This document shows positions 40,987 to 49,804 of a DNA stretch of 64,000 nt, piece after piece (the first letter of the stretch is position 1; the number at the start of each line of letters is the position of its first letter). The DNA lies in contig NZ_JASCIR010000032.1 of assembly GCF_029968095.1 (NCBI RefSeq), forward strand, positions 1 through 64,000, written 5' to 3'. The DNA comes from Streptomyces solicavernae (GTDB lineage Bacteria > Actinomycetota > Actinomycetes > Streptomycetales > Streptomycetaceae). The position numbers were made by a program, and so were the translations under genes. Below the pieces are notes generated by a model. The model made no database searches. It saw only the letters and a list, made by a program, of their open reading frames with translations, and had not been told where the DNA came from.

Positions 40987-41798
40987 GCGGGAACGTAGGG
41001 CTGCTGAGCGAGACCCTCGCCGGGGCCAAGGCCGAGGGCCGGGCCGCGCTCGTCGCGTACCTGCCGGCCGGGTTCCCGACCGTCGACGGCGGCATCGCGG
41101 CCGCCAAGGCGGTCCTGGAGTCCGGCGCCGACGTCGTGGAGGTCGGACTTCCGCACAGCGACCCGGTGCTCGACGGCCCGGTCATCCAGACCGCCGACGA
41201 CATCGCGCTGCGCGGCGGCGTCAAGATCAAGGACGTCATCCGCACGGTCCGCGAGGCGCACGCCGCGACCGGCAGGCCGATCCTCGTCATGACGTACTGG
41301 AACCCCATCGACCGCTACGGCGTCGAGCGGTTCACCGCCGAGCTCGCCGAGGCGGGCGGCGCCGGGTGCATCCTGCCCGACCTGCCCGTCGAGGAGTCCG
41401 GCCTGTGGCGGGAGCACGCGGAGAAGCACGGTCTCGGCACCGTCTTCGTCGTCGCGCCCAGCAGCAAGGACGCCCGCCTCGCCACCATCACGGCGGCCGG
41501 TTCGGGCTTCGTGTACGCGGCCTCGCTCATGGGCGTCACCGGTACCCGTGAGTCCGTCGGCTCGCAGGCCGCCGACCTGGTGCGGCGCACCCGCGCCACC
41601 ACCGACCTGCCGGTCTGCGTCGGCCTCGGCGTCTCCAACGCCCGGCAGGCCGCCGAGGTCGCGGGCTTCGCGGACGGCGTGATCGTCGGCTCGGCCTTCG
41701 TGAAGGCCATGCTCGACGCCCCCGACGAGGCCGCAGGACTCGACGCGGTACGGGCACTCGCCGCCGACCTCGCGGAAGGCGTGCGCGGCCGCGCGTAA
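40983..41798 (+). CDS. trpA: Tryptophan synthase alpha chain
   Basis: A 271-aa TIM barrel that cleaves indole-3-glycerol phosphate to indole, channelled to TrpB. The catalytic Glu and Asp lie in DVVEVGLPHSDPVLDGPVIQ. Other motifs are LMTYWNPIDRYGVERF, GCILPDLPVEES and the phosphate loops GLGVSNARQAAE and DGVIVGSAFV. The GTG start overlaps the trpB stop; it is the last gene of the operon and is followed by a 14-bp-stem terminator. Confidence 0.96.
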   Translation: MSGNVGLLSETLAGAKAEGRAALVAYLPAGFPTVDGGIAAAKAVLESGADVVEVGLPHSDPVLDGPVIQTADDIALRGGVKIKDVIRTVREAHAATGRPILVMTYWNPIDRYGVERFTAELAEAGGAGCILPDLPVEESGLWREHAEKHGLGTVFVVAPSSKDARLATITAAGSGFVYAASLMGVTGTRESVGSQAADLVRRTRATTDLPVCVGLGVSNARQAAEVAGFADGVIVGSAFVKAMLDAPDEAAGLDAVRALAADLAEGVRGRA

Positions 41799-41880
41799 CG
41801 GCGTACGGCCGCACGCGGTAGGCGCACAAGGCGGTACGGAACAGCCTGGCGGGCTCATCGCTCGTACGGGTGGACCTGGG

Positions 41881-41910
41881 ACCGGGGAGGCATGCTCATG
41901 CCTCCCCGGT
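41881..41910. terminator. Terminator of the trp operon
   Basis: ACCGGGGAGGCATG pairs perfectly with CATGCCTCCCCGGT around two bases and is followed by TCGTTT. It lies 83 bases after the trpA stop and 13 bases before the next start codon. Confidence 0.8.
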
Positions 41911-41923
41911 TCGTTTGCGGGGT

Positions 41924-42700
41924 GTGAGCGAGAAGAACCGTGAGGGAAAGCGCACCGCCCGCGAACGGCTGGCGATCGAGCGCGAGAAGCAGAAGGCGCG
42001 GGAGCGCCGCCGCCGCACGATGATCGTGGCCGCCGCCGTGGTCGGAGTGCTCGGCCTGGCCGCCGTCGTCGGGGTGATCGCCGCCAACGCGGGCAAGGAC
42101 GAGGAGGAGACCGCGGGCCCGGTCGTGGCGCCGAAGGGGGCGATGGGCAAGGACGGGCTGGCCATCCCGGTCGGCCAGGAGAGCGCCAAGTCGACCCTCA
42201 CGATCTGGGAGGACTTCCGCTGCCCGGCCTGCGCCAACTTCGAGAACATGTACCGCGCTACGATCCACGAACTCGTCGACAAGGGCCAGCTCAAGGTCGA
42301 GTACCACCTCGCCACGATCATCGACGGCAACATGGGCGGCACCGGCTCCGTGCGCGCCGCCAACGCCGCGGCCTGTGCCCAGGACGCCGGGAAGTTCACC
42401 CCGTACCACGACGTGCTGTTCCAGAACCAGCCGCAGGAAACCGACGACGCCTTCGCGGAGAACAGCAAGCTCCTCGAACTCGCCGGGAAGGTCGAGGGCC
42501 TGAAAACCCCGGCGTTCGAGGCGTGTGTGAACGACGGCAAGCACGACAGCTGGGTGGCCCGCTCCAACGAGGCGTTCCAGAAGGGCGGCTTCCGGGGCAC
42601 ACCGACCGTGCTGCTCGACGGCAAGGACATCTTCGGCGACCAGAAGAACCCGCTGACGCCCGCCAAGCTCAAGCAACTGGTCGAGGCCGCCAACAAGTAG
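41924..42700 (+). CDS. Membrane-anchored DsbA-like thioredoxin-fold protein (second copy)
   Basis: A 258-aa paralogue of the protein at 8410-9231, with the same plan. The basic N-terminus is full of Arg, Lys and Glu, followed by one helix (MIVAAAVVGVLGLAAVVGVIA), then a thioredoxin fold with active site CPAC (WEDFRCPACANFENMY) and cis-Pro loop GFRGTPTV. A probable role is disulphide formation in exported proteins. GTG 41924 follows the trp terminator closely, so its promoter must overlap that hairpin or lie in the TTCGTTTGCGGGG stretch. The gene ends 33 bases before a MITE-like element. Confidence 0.92.
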   Translation: MSEKNREGKRTARERLAIEREKQKARERRRRTMIVAAAVVGVLGLAAVVGVIAANAGKDEEETAGPVVAPKGAMGKDGLAIPVGQESAKSTLTIWEDFRCPACANFENMYRATIHELVDKGQLKVEYHLATIIDGNMGGTGSVRAANAAACAQDAGKFTPYHDVLFQNQPQETDDAFAENSKLLELAGKVEGLKTPAFEACVNDGKHDSWVARSNEAFQKGGFRGTPTVLLDGKDIFGDQKNPLTPAKLKQLVEAANK

Positions 42701-42733
42701 CGGCGCGCGGGCCGGGGCCCGTTACGGAGCCGT

Positions 42734-42925
42734 TAGGGCCTGTCCGGCGGATCTTCGCGGGCCCACGACGCCTGGCACGCACTCTCGCCGCACGCCCGAA
42801 TCACCCAAGTACGTCCAGTACGAGGGCGATCCGGGCGCACTCCCCCAGCCTTCGGCCGGGGGGACCCCCAGAGCACGCACCAGACGCCGCGGCCTGTTCC
42901 GCGAAGATCCGCCGGACAGGCCCTA
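42734..42925. mobile_element. MITE-like element with 27-bp perfect terminal inverted repeats
   Basis: A 192-bp non-coding element. The left end TAGGGCCTGTCCGGCGGATC (continuing to 42760) is the exact complement of the right end (42899-42925). The inner parts are also loosely inverted (GACGCCTGGCACGC and its partner near 42875-42888), with a CCCCCAGCCTTCGGCCGGGG stem near the right. It carries no gene. TA at both ends fits TA-targeting insertion. The palindrome at 37033-37090 shares much of the arm. Confidence 0.8.
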
Positions 42926-42977
42926 GGCCGGGCGGATTGCCGTGCATGCCGCCCGGCACGGTAGCGTCGACCCCGCC

Positions 42978-43940
42978 ATGGAATTCCTTGCCTTCATTCC
43001 CAGCCCGGCCAAGGGTGAGATCGACCCCTTCGGCATCCCCCTGCGCGGCTACGCGTTCTGCATCATCATCGGCGTCTTCGTGGCCGTCTGGCTCGGCGGC
43101 CGCCGGTGGATCGCCCGCGGCGGCCGTGCCGGGACGGTGGCGGACATCGCCGTGTGGGCGGTGCCCTTCGGCCTCGTCGGCGGGCGGCTCTACCACGTCA
43201 TCACCGACTACAAGCTGTACTTCGGCGAGGGCCGCAACCCCGTCGACGCCCTCAAGATCTGGGAGGGCGGCCTCGGCATCTGGGGCGCCATCGTGCTCGG
43301 TGCGCTGGGCGCGTGGATCGGCTGCCGCCGCCGCGGCATCCCGCTCCCCGCGTACGCGGACGCCGTCGCGCCCGGCATCGCCTTCGCCCAGGCCATCGGC
43401 CGCTGGGGCAACTGGTTCAACCAGGAGCTGTACGGCCGTGCGACGGACCTGCCGTGGGCTCTGGAGATCACCCGTGTAGACGGCGGCCGGGTGCCGGGCA
43501 CGTACCACCCGACGTTCCTGTACGAGTCGCTGTGGTGCATCGGCGTCGCGGTCCTGGTCATCTGGGCCGACCGGCGCTTCAGGCTGGGCCACGGGCGGGC
43601 GTTCGCCCTGTACGTCGCCGCGTACTGCACGGGGCGCGGCTGGATCGAGTACATGCGTGTGGACAACGTGCAGATGGACGACGTGTTCGGGCTGCGGTTG
43701 AACGTCTGGACGTCGATCTTCGTCTTCCTGCTGGCGGTGGCGTACATCGTGGTGTCGGCTCGGCTGCGGCCGGGGCGGGAGGAGGTCGTGGAGCCGGGGG
43801 ATCCTGAGGACGAGCCGTCGTCCTCGGACGCGGGTTCCTCCTCGGGCAAGGGTTCCGAGGAGTCCGACGGCTCTGACGAGTCCGACGGCTCTGACGAGTC
43901 CGACGGCTCTGACGAGACCAAGCCCGCAAAGAAACTCTGA
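42978..43940 (+). CDS. lgt: Prolipoprotein diacylglyceryl transferase
   Basis: A 320-aa membrane enzyme adding diacylglycerol to the lipobox Cys of lipoproteins. Seven helices are seen. The Lgt signature is GRWGNWFNQELYGRATDLPW, and HPTFLYESLWCIG and GRGWIEYMRVDN follow. The substrate-site His is in YHVITDY. The start MEFLAFIPSP at 42978 lies 10 bases after TAGCGT. The C-terminus carries a long acidic tail with three copies of SDGSDE encoded by 18-bp repeats (43863-43916). The element just upstream does not interrupt it. Confidence 0.96.
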   Translation: MEFLAFIPSPAKGEIDPFGIPLRGYAFCIIIGVFVAVWLGGRRWIARGGRAGTVADIAVWAVPFGLVGGRLYHVITDYKLYFGEGRNPVDALKIWEGGLGIWGAIVLGALGAWIGCRRRGIPLPAYADAVAPGIAFAQAIGRWGNWFNQELYGRATDLPWALEITRVDGGRVPGTYHPTFLYESLWCIGVAVLVIWADRRFRLGHGRAFALYVAAYCTGRGWIEYMRVDNVQMDDVFGLRLNVWTSIFVFLLAVAYIVVSARLRPGREEVVEPGDPEDEPSSSDAGSSSGKGSEESDGSDESDGSDESDGSDETKPAKKL

Positions 43941-44010
43941 CGGCCCTTCCCCAGTCCCGCCCCGTCCAGTCCCGCCCCGTCCAGTCACGCCCCGTCCAGT
44001 CACGCCCCGT
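43863..44010. repeat. Tandem repeats at the end of lgt and directly after it
   Basis: Inside the gene an 18-bp unit is repeated three times perfectly (43863-43916) and encodes SDGSDE repeats. Beyond the stop, a 15-bp unit CCAGTCCCGCCCCGT is repeated four times (43951-44010, the last two with C to A). Confidence 0.9.
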
Positions 44011-44029
44011 CCCGCCCCGTCCCGGACAC

Positions 44030-44857
44030 CTACGTGCGGGCGGCGCGGTCCCGCAGCGCCAGGACACGGTGGGCCGCGGCCACCACCGCTGCGTCCACGA
44101 ACCGGCCGTCGGGGAGGGCCAACGCACCGGTCCCCGCCGCCTCCACCGCCTTGACGATCTCCTCCGCCGCCGCAAGCTCCGCCGGATCCGGCAGGTAGGC
44201 CCGCTCGATCACCGGCAGCTGGCGCGGGTGGATCGCCGCCCGCCCGAGGAAGCCGAGGGCTCGCCCGTGGGCGCAGGACGCGGCGAGGCCGTCCAGGTCC
44301 AGGATGTCGGGGTGGACCGACTGGGCCGGGGGAGCGAGGCCCGCCGCGCGGCTCGCGCAGACCACGCGGGAGCGGACCCAGTCCAGGCCGGAGTCGCTCG
44401 TCCCCAGGTCGGCCCGGAGGTCCGCCTCACCCAGGGCGAGGCCGCGCAGGGCGGGATGCGCGGTGGCGAGGGTGTACGCGCGCTCGATGGCGAGGGCCGA
44501 TTCGAGCAGGGCGAACAGCGGCAGGGAGTCCGTGAGTTCGGCGACCCGGACCAGCTGGCCGGGGTCCGTGACCTTCGGCAGCCGCAGGCCCGAGAGGCCC
44601 GGCAGCCCGGTGAGGTCGAGCAGATCGGCCCCGGCGTACGGCCCGCCAAGGGCGTTGACGCGGACGTGCACCGGCACCGGATGGCGGCCGCTGAGCAGCT
44701 CGGCGGTGGCGGCACGGGCGTACTCCTTGCGGTCGGACGCCACCGCGTCCTCCAGGTCCACCACGACCGCGTCCGCACCCGACGCGAGCGCCTTGGCGAC
44801 CGTGGCGGGGCGGTCCCCCGGGACGTACAGCCAGGTCAGGATCGGTGCGGCAGTCAT
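44030..44857 (-). CDS. HpcH/HpaI-CitE family CoA-ester lyase
   Basis: A 275-aa TIM-barrel protein of the CitE/malyl-CoA lyase group. Motifs: ILTWLYVPGDRPATVAKAL, ADAVVVDLEDAVASDRK, VHVRVNALGG, a metal-site Glu in FALLESALAIERA and Asp in GEADLRADLGTSD, and GFLGRAAIHPRQL. The family cleaves or forms C-C bonds of CoA thioesters such as malyl- or citramalyl-CoA. It is the last gene of the six-gene operon and overlaps the CoA-transferase gene by 4 bases, so it may act on the product of that enzyme (inference). Confidence 0.9.
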   Translation of the reverse strand: MTAAPILTWLYVPGDRPATVAKALASGADAVVVDLEDAVASDRKEYARAATAELLSGRHPVPVHVRVNALGGPYAGADLLDLTGLPGLSGLRLPKVTDPGQLVRVAELTDSLPLFALLESALAIERAYTLATAHPALRGLALGEADLRADLGTSDSGLDWVRSRVVCASRAAGLAPPAQSVHPDILDLDGLAASCAHGRALGFLGRAAIHPRQLPVIERAYLPDPAELAAAEEIVKAVEAAGTGALALPDGRFVDAAVVAAAHRVLALRDRAART

Positions 44858-46044
44858 ACGGCACCCGTCTTCCGCAGCTCGGCGATCTCCTCGTCGCCCA
44901 GGCCGAGTTCGGCCAGGACCGCCTCCGTGTCGGCTCCGTGCGGGCGGCCCGCCCAGCGGATCGCGCCCGGCGTGGAGGAGAGGCGGAAGAGGACGTTCTG
45001 CATCCGGATCGCTCCGAGTTCCGGGTCGTCGACGGTCGTGACCGAGTCGAGCGCCGCGTACTGCGGATCGGCGAGCACGTCCCGTACGTCGTGGATCGGG
45101 GCGAGGGCCGCCTCGGCCTTCTCGAAGGCGGCGATCACCTCGTCGCGGGTGTGCCGGGCGATCCAGTCGCCGACGGCCTCGTCCAGGACGTCGGCGTGCG
45201 CGGCGCGGTCCGTGCCGGTGGCGAACCAGGGCTCGTCGATCAGGTCGGCCCGGCCGACCAGGTGCAGGACGCGCTCCGCGATGGACTGCGCGGAGGTGGA
45301 GACGGCCACCCAGCGGCTGTCGGCGGTGCGGTAGGTGTTGCGGGGCGCGTTGTTGGTGGAGCGGTTGCCGGTGCGCGGCTGGACGAAGCCGAGCTGGTCG
45401 TACCAGAGCGGCTGCGGGCCGAGGACCGTGAGGATCGGCTCGATGATCGCCATGTCGACGACCTGGCCCCGGCCGGTGGCGGTGCGCGCGGCCAGCGCGG
45501 TCATGATCGCGTACGCGGTGGCCAGACCGGCGATGGAGTCGGCGAGGCCGAACGGGGGGAGGGTCGGCGGGGAGTCCGGCTCACCCGTGATCGCCGCGAA
45601 GCCGCTCATGGCCTCGGCGAGGGTGCCGAAGCCGGGGCGGTGCGAGTACGGGCCGAACTGGCCGAAGCCGGTGACCCGGGCCAGCACCAACCGCTCGTTG
45701 GCGGCGCTGAGCTCGTCCCAGCCGAGGCCCCAGCGCTCCAGGGTGCCGGGGCGGAAGTTCTCGATCACGACGTCCGCGGAGGCGGCGAGGCGAAGCAGTG
45801 TGGTGCGGCCGCCTTCGGTGGAGAGGTCGAGGGTGACGGTGCGCTTGTTGCGGCCGAGGAGTTTCCACCAGAGGCCGACGCCGTCCTTGGCGGGGCCGTG
45901 ACCGCGGGACGGGTCGGGGCGCCGCGGATGTTCCACCTTGATCACTTCGGCGCCGAAGTCGCCGAGCATGGTGGCGGCTAGGGGGCCGGCGAAGAGGGTG
46001 GCGAGGTCGAGGACGCGGAGGGGTTTCAGGGGCGGGGTGTGCAT
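44854..46044 (-). CDS. CaiB/BaiF family (class III) CoA-transferase
   Basis: A 396-aa type III CoA-transferase. Motifs: LRVLDLATLFAGPLAATMLGDFGAEVIKVE with the catalytic Asp expected later in VDMAIIE, RNKRTVTLDLSTEGG, ADVVIENFRPGTLERWGLGWDEL, and TGFGQFGPYSHRPGFGTLAEAMSG. The family moves CoA between organic acids. Its start lies 19 bases inside the upstream glycohydrolase gene and its stop overlaps the lyase start, so all three are made together. The acceptor acid is unknown. Confidence 0.93.
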   Translation of the reverse strand: MHTPPLKPLRVLDLATLFAGPLAATMLGDFGAEVIKVEHPRRPDPSRGHGPAKDGVGLWWKLLGRNKRTVTLDLSTEGGRTTLLRLAASADVVIENFRPGTLERWGLGWDELSAANERLVLARVTGFGQFGPYSHRPGFGTLAEAMSGFAAITGEPDSPPTLPPFGLADSIAGLATAYAIMTALAARTATGRGQVVDMAIIEPILTVLGPQPLWYDQLGFVQPRTGNRSTNNAPRNTYRTADSRWVAVSTSAQSIAERVLHLVGRADLIDEPWFATGTDRAAHADVLDEAVGDWIARHTRDEVIAAFEKAEAALAPIHDVRDVLADPQYAALDSVTTVDDPELGAIRMQNVLFRLSSTPGAIRWAGRPHGADTEAVLAELGLGDEEIAELRKTGAV

Positions 46045-47459
46045 GCGGGGTCCTCCAGGTGCGGAGCGAGCTCGTACGTCAGGCGGGCCAGCTCGTCGAA
46101 GCCGATGCCGTCGAAGTCGGTGAGAGAGGTGGCGAGGCGGTTCTTCAGCGGGGTCGTCCAGCGCGGGTCGATCGCGTCCGCGGAGCCCGCGAGCAGGCCC
46201 GCGACCGCGCCCGCCGTGGCGCCGACCGAGTCCGTGTCCCAGCCGCCCGACACCGCCCGCGTCACCGAGCCGTCGAAGTCCCCGTCGGCGTGGGTGAGCG
46301 CGGCGGCGAGCAGCGCGGCGTTGGGCACGACGTGCACCCAGTGGTGCGCGCCGTACGCGGCGTGCAGGGTGTCCACGACCGTGTCGAACGCGGTGTGCGT
46401 ACGGGCGAGCCGGATGCCGTGCCGCACGGCCCGCGCGAGCCGGGAGCCGGGCGGTACGACGGCGAGCCCGGCGCGCAGCACACCCTGCACCTCGGCGCTG
46501 CCGCCCGCGGCCGCGGCGATCGCGGCGGCCGCGAACATCGCGCCGTACACCCCGTTCGCGGTGTGCGTGAGGACCGCGTCCCGGTGGGCCTGTTCGGCGG
46601 CGGCGCCGGGGTCGCCGGGGTGGGTGAGGCCGTGCACGTCGGCACGGATGAGGGCGCCGATCCACTCGCGGAACGGGTTGCGGTGGCGTGCGGTGTCCGG
46701 GGGCTCGATCCCGTCGAGGAGATTGCGGTACGCGACCCGCTCGGCGGTGAACGTACGGCCGGCCGGCAGCTCGTCCAGCCAGAGCGCGGCCACGTCCCGG
46801 GTGCTGAAGCCGGGGCCGTACCGGCGCAGCAACTCCAGGTTGAGGAGCGGGTAGTTGAGGTCGTCGTCCTCCGGCATGCCGTCGATGTTCTCGGCGAGCG
46901 AGGTGGCGGCGCTGCGCCGGTTCCACGGGTACGCGGCGGCGAGCGCCGGGGGCAGGCCGCGGGCGGTGAAGTAGCCGGTGAGGGGCCAGTTGCCGGTGGC
47001 GCGGGCGAGGGCGCGGATGCCGGTGAGCGGCAGTTTCTCCACCGGCTTGCCGAGCAGACAGCCCACGGCGCGGCCCAGCCAGGCGGCGTGCAGCCGGTCG
47101 AGATCGCAGCCGGGGGCGGGGCCGGGGGCGGGCCAGCGCGTACCGCAGAGCGCCTTGATGCCGGGCAGCCCGGTGGGTTCTTCCGCGGCCCGGGCGGGCT
47201 CAAGACCGGCCAGTTCGTCGAGGAGCCGGACGGCCAGGCGGCGCAGTCCCGGGGCGGCGGGGGTGGTGGCCGCGCCCGCGCGTACGGGGGCCGGGGCGCC
47301 GCCCGCCGTGCGCCAGCGGTCCTCGACGCCCGCGACGGCTCCGGCGTCCCGGCCGTCCTCGGCGGCCTGGCGCAGCTCGTGCCCGAGCAGGTCCTCGGGC
47401 TGCACCCAGGTCAGCCGCAGCGCCGTGGCCGTACCCATGAGCGCCGTGTCCGCGCTCAT
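46026..47459 (-). CDS. ADP-ribosylglycohydrolase-family protein A, with N-terminal extension
   Basis: A 477-aa member of the ADP-ribosylglycohydrolase (ARH) fold. About 115 residues precede the domain and include LTWVQPEDLLGHELRQAAEDG. The domain starts AWLGRAVGCLLGKPVEKL. The first metal motif is PEDDDLNYP (residues 196-204) instead of the usual TDDT, a variant seen in some family members; the second is GGWDTDSVGATAGAVAG (Asp408, Asp410, Ser411). It overlaps the next gene upstream by ATGA. Substrate unknown; an N- or O-ribosyl bond is likely. Confidence 0.9.
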   Translation of the reverse strand: MSADTALMGTATALRLTWVQPEDLLGHELRQAAEDGRDAGAVAGVEDRWRTAGGAPAPVRAGAATTPAAPGLRRLAVRLLDELAGLEPARAAEEPTGLPGIKALCGTRWPAPGPAPGCDLDRLHAAWLGRAVGCLLGKPVEKLPLTGIRALARATGNWPLTGYFTARGLPPALAAAYPWNRRSAATSLAENIDGMPEDDDLNYPLLNLELLRRYGPGFSTRDVAALWLDELPAGRTFTAERVAYRNLLDGIEPPDTARHRNPFREWIGALIRADVHGLTHPGDPGAAAEQAHRDAVLTHTANGVYGAMFAAAAIAAAAGGSAEVQGVLRAGLAVVPPGSRLARAVRHGIRLARTHTAFDTVVDTLHAAYGAHHWVHVVPNAALLAAALTHADGDFDGSVTRAVSGGWDTDSVGATAGAVAGLLAGSADAIDPRWTTPLKNRLATSLTDFDGIGFDELARLTYELAPHLEDPACTPRP

Positions 47460-48634
47460 GCCGGGTCGCCCGCGAGCAGCTGGAAGGCGTCCGCGTGTGC
47501 CGCCCGGCGCTCCAGGTCGCGGGCGAACACCTCGCGGGCGACGGCCGCCAGGAGTTCCGCGGGCGCGTGCAGGTCGAGCCGGCTGGCCTCGGAGACCTGC
47601 TTCGCCCAGTCCTCCGGCGGCCCGGAGCCGAGGGCGCCCGCGATCGCGCCGCCCATCGTGGCGATCGAGTCGCAGTCCCGGCCGTAGTTGACGGAGCCGA
47701 GCACCGTACGCCGGTAGTCGCCCGCGCCGACAAGGAGCATGCCGAGCGCGACGGGCAGCTCCTCGATGGCGTGCAGGCGGGAGGGGCGGCGGGCGCCGAG
47801 TGAGGGGGAGCGGTAGTCGGGGCCGACCGTGTCGAAGGGGGCTACGGCCTCGCGCAGCGGGCGGAGCGCGGTCTCGAAGTCCTGGTGGCGTACGGCGACT
47901 TCGCAGACCGCCTCGATCGCCGCGCGCGTGCCGTCCTTGGCGAGGCGCAGGCAGGCGTCCACGACGGAGGCGGGGCTGGCCTCCGGCGAGCAGGCCGCCG
48001 CGACCGCCGCCGCGAAGACTCCGGCCGCCTCCCTGCCGTACGAGGACTGGTGCGCGCCCGCGAGGTCCACGGCCTCGGCGTAGGCGGCGCGCGGGTCGGC
48101 CGCGTTGACCAGGCCGACCGGCGCCATGTACATCGCCGCACCGCAGTTGACGATGTTGCCGGCGCCGGCCTCGCGCGGGTCGACATGGCCGTAGTGCAGC
48201 CGCGCCACCAGCCACTTCTCGGCGAGGAAGATCCGCTGCAACGGCAGCGCCTCGGTCTCAAGGTCGGGGATCCAGCGGGGCGTGCCCATCAGGTCGGGGA
48301 CCAGGTGGTCGGCGAGGGCGTACGCGTCGAGGTGGTCGCGGACCGTGGCGTACACGCGGACCAGGGCGTGCGTCATCAAGGTGTCGTCCGTGATGTGCCC
48401 GTCGCCCTTGTGGTACGGGGCGATCGGCCGGGCGGTGCGCCAGTCGTCGCCGTGCCAGGGGCCGACGATGCCGCGTACCCGGCCGCCGTGCCGCTCGGTG
48501 ATCTGCTCGGGCGTCCAGCCCTCGACGGGTCCGCCGAGCGCGTCGCCGACGGCCGCGCCGACGAGGCTCGCGGTGATGCGTTCGTCGAGGGTGGGCCTGC
48601 GGGCCTGGGGTGTGGTGTCCGTGGTGTCCGTCAT
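47456..48634 (-). CDS. ADP-ribosylglycohydrolase-family protein B
   Basis: A 392-aa ARH-fold protein with both metal motifs in good form: HITDDTLMTHAL (TDDT at 82-85) and NYGRDCDSIATMGGAIAGALG (Asp320, Asp322, Ser323). The fold start ERITASLVGAAVGDALGGPVEGW is typical. ATG 48634 is chosen; GTG 48649 is in frame. It lies 24 bases after protein C and overlaps protein A by 4 bases. It appears catalytically complete. Confidence 0.92.
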   Translation of the reverse strand: MTDTTDTTPQARRPTLDERITASLVGAAVGDALGGPVEGWTPEQITERHGGRVRGIVGPWHGDDWRTARPIAPYHKGDGHITDDTLMTHALVRVYATVRDHLDAYALADHLVPDLMGTPRWIPDLETEALPLQRIFLAEKWLVARLHYGHVDPREAGAGNIVNCGAAMYMAPVGLVNAADPRAAYAEAVDLAGAHQSSYGREAAGVFAAAVAAACSPEASPASVVDACLRLAKDGTRAAIEAVCEVAVRHQDFETALRPLREAVAPFDTVGPDYRSPSLGARRPSRLHAIEELPVALGMLLVGAGDYRRTVLGSVNYGRDCDSIATMGGAIAGALGSGPPEDWAKQVSEASRLDLHAPAELLAAVAREVFARDLERRAAHADAFQLLAGDPA

Positions 48635-48658
48635 GGGCGGAGTGTCCACCCGGAGCGG

Positions 48659-49804
48659 TCAGTTGTGGCGGGGGCGCGACAGCAGGTCGGCCAGTTCGGT
48701 GCCCAGCTCCACCAGATCGGTCCCGGCGAGCCGGGGCAGCGCACAGCCCGACAGCGTCCGGCAGGCGTCCCGCCAGCTCTTCGGCACGCACTCCGCGCCG
48801 CCGAGCGCACCGGTCAGGGCGCCCGCGAGCGCCGGCGCCGAGTCCGCGACCCGCGACAGGCAGGCGGCCGCGGGCACGGCCTCGGCGAGGCTGCCGCGCG
48901 CGGCGGTGGCCAGGGCGAGCGCCACCGGCACGGTCTCGGCGGCGGCGATCCCGTAGCTGTAGACGTGGTCCACGATCTGGTGTTCCAGGAGCGGTACGAG
49001 CGCGAAGGTGCCGTTCTCCTCGTTGTGCCGCGCGAGATGCACGGCGAGGCGGGCGTTGCGGCCGATCTCGGTCTCGTGCGGGAGCTGGTCGAGGGCGGCG
49101 TCGACGGCGGCGTCCACGTCGGGCCGTACGAGCGCCACGGCCACCGCGGCGGCGAGCGCGCGGGCGCCGTGCACGCCGTCGCCGTCCTGCGTGTAGCGGG
49201 CGTCGAACTCGGCGAGGGCCGCGGCGGCTTGCGGGTTGCCGGGGTGGACGGCGGCGAGCACGGCGGCGCGTACGCAGGCCGCGTCGTCGAAGAAGTGCGG
49301 GTTGTCGTGCCCGGTCGCGGGCGGGCGCAGACCGGTGGCGAGGTTGCCGAGCCCGGCGCGTACGGAGATCCGGGCGCGCAGCGGGATCCGCGCCGACTCG
49401 ACCTCGGGGGCGCGGTCCGCTGCCGCGGCGATCTGGGCGGCGAGGATCTGCCAGTGGTGGTCGATGGCGGCGCGTACGTCTGCTGTCCCGTCAGCTGCGG
49501 CCGCCAGTACGGCGGTTGCGGTGTACGCCGCCCACTCGGCGTCGTCGGAGGGGCCGAGGCGGAGGGGTTCGGGAGGCTGGTTGAGGGCGATGGGGACGGG
49601 GAGGGTGGTGGTGGCGTTCTGCTCGGCGAACGTGTCGAGTTCCCGGGTCAGCCGCCGGGTCCACTCCGGCATGCGTGCCGCTCTGTGCCGGGCCGCGGGC
49701 CAGCCGGCCGCGTCGCCCGCGGCGAGGCCGAGGAGGAGGCCCTGGAGCCGGGTGCGGGTGGGTGGGGTCGCCCGGGGGCGGTCCGCCCCGGCCTCAACCG
49801 TCAT
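48659..49804 (-). CDS. ADP-ribosylglycohydrolase-family protein C, divergent active site
   Basis: A 381-aa ARH-fold protein. The start TRLQGLLLGLAAGDAAGWPAARH is clear, but the first metal motif reads GPSDDAEWAAYT (86-91) and the second CLSRVADSAPALAGALTGALG. Here the usual GRDxDT/S has become SRVADS, with one metal-binding Asp replaced by Val. Metal binding may therefore be weakened and the role could be regulatory or directed at another substrate. GGAGG lies 6 bases before ATG 49804. It overlaps gene D by ATGA. Confidence 0.88.
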   Translation of the reverse strand: MTVEAGADRPRATPPTRTRLQGLLLGLAAGDAAGWPAARHRAARMPEWTRRLTRELDTFAEQNATTTLPVPIALNQPPEPLRLGPSDDAEWAAYTATAVLAAAADGTADVRAAIDHHWQILAAQIAAAADRAPEVESARIPLRARISVRAGLGNLATGLRPPATGHDNPHFFDDAACVRAAVLAAVHPGNPQAAAALAEFDARYTQDGDGVHGARALAAAVAVALVRPDVDAAVDAALDQLPHETEIGRNARLAVHLARHNEENGTFALVPLLEHQIVDHVYSYGIAAAETVPVALALATAARGSLAEAVPAAACLSRVADSAPALAGALTGALGGAECVPKSWRDACRTLSGCALPRLAGTDLVELGTELADLLSRPRHN

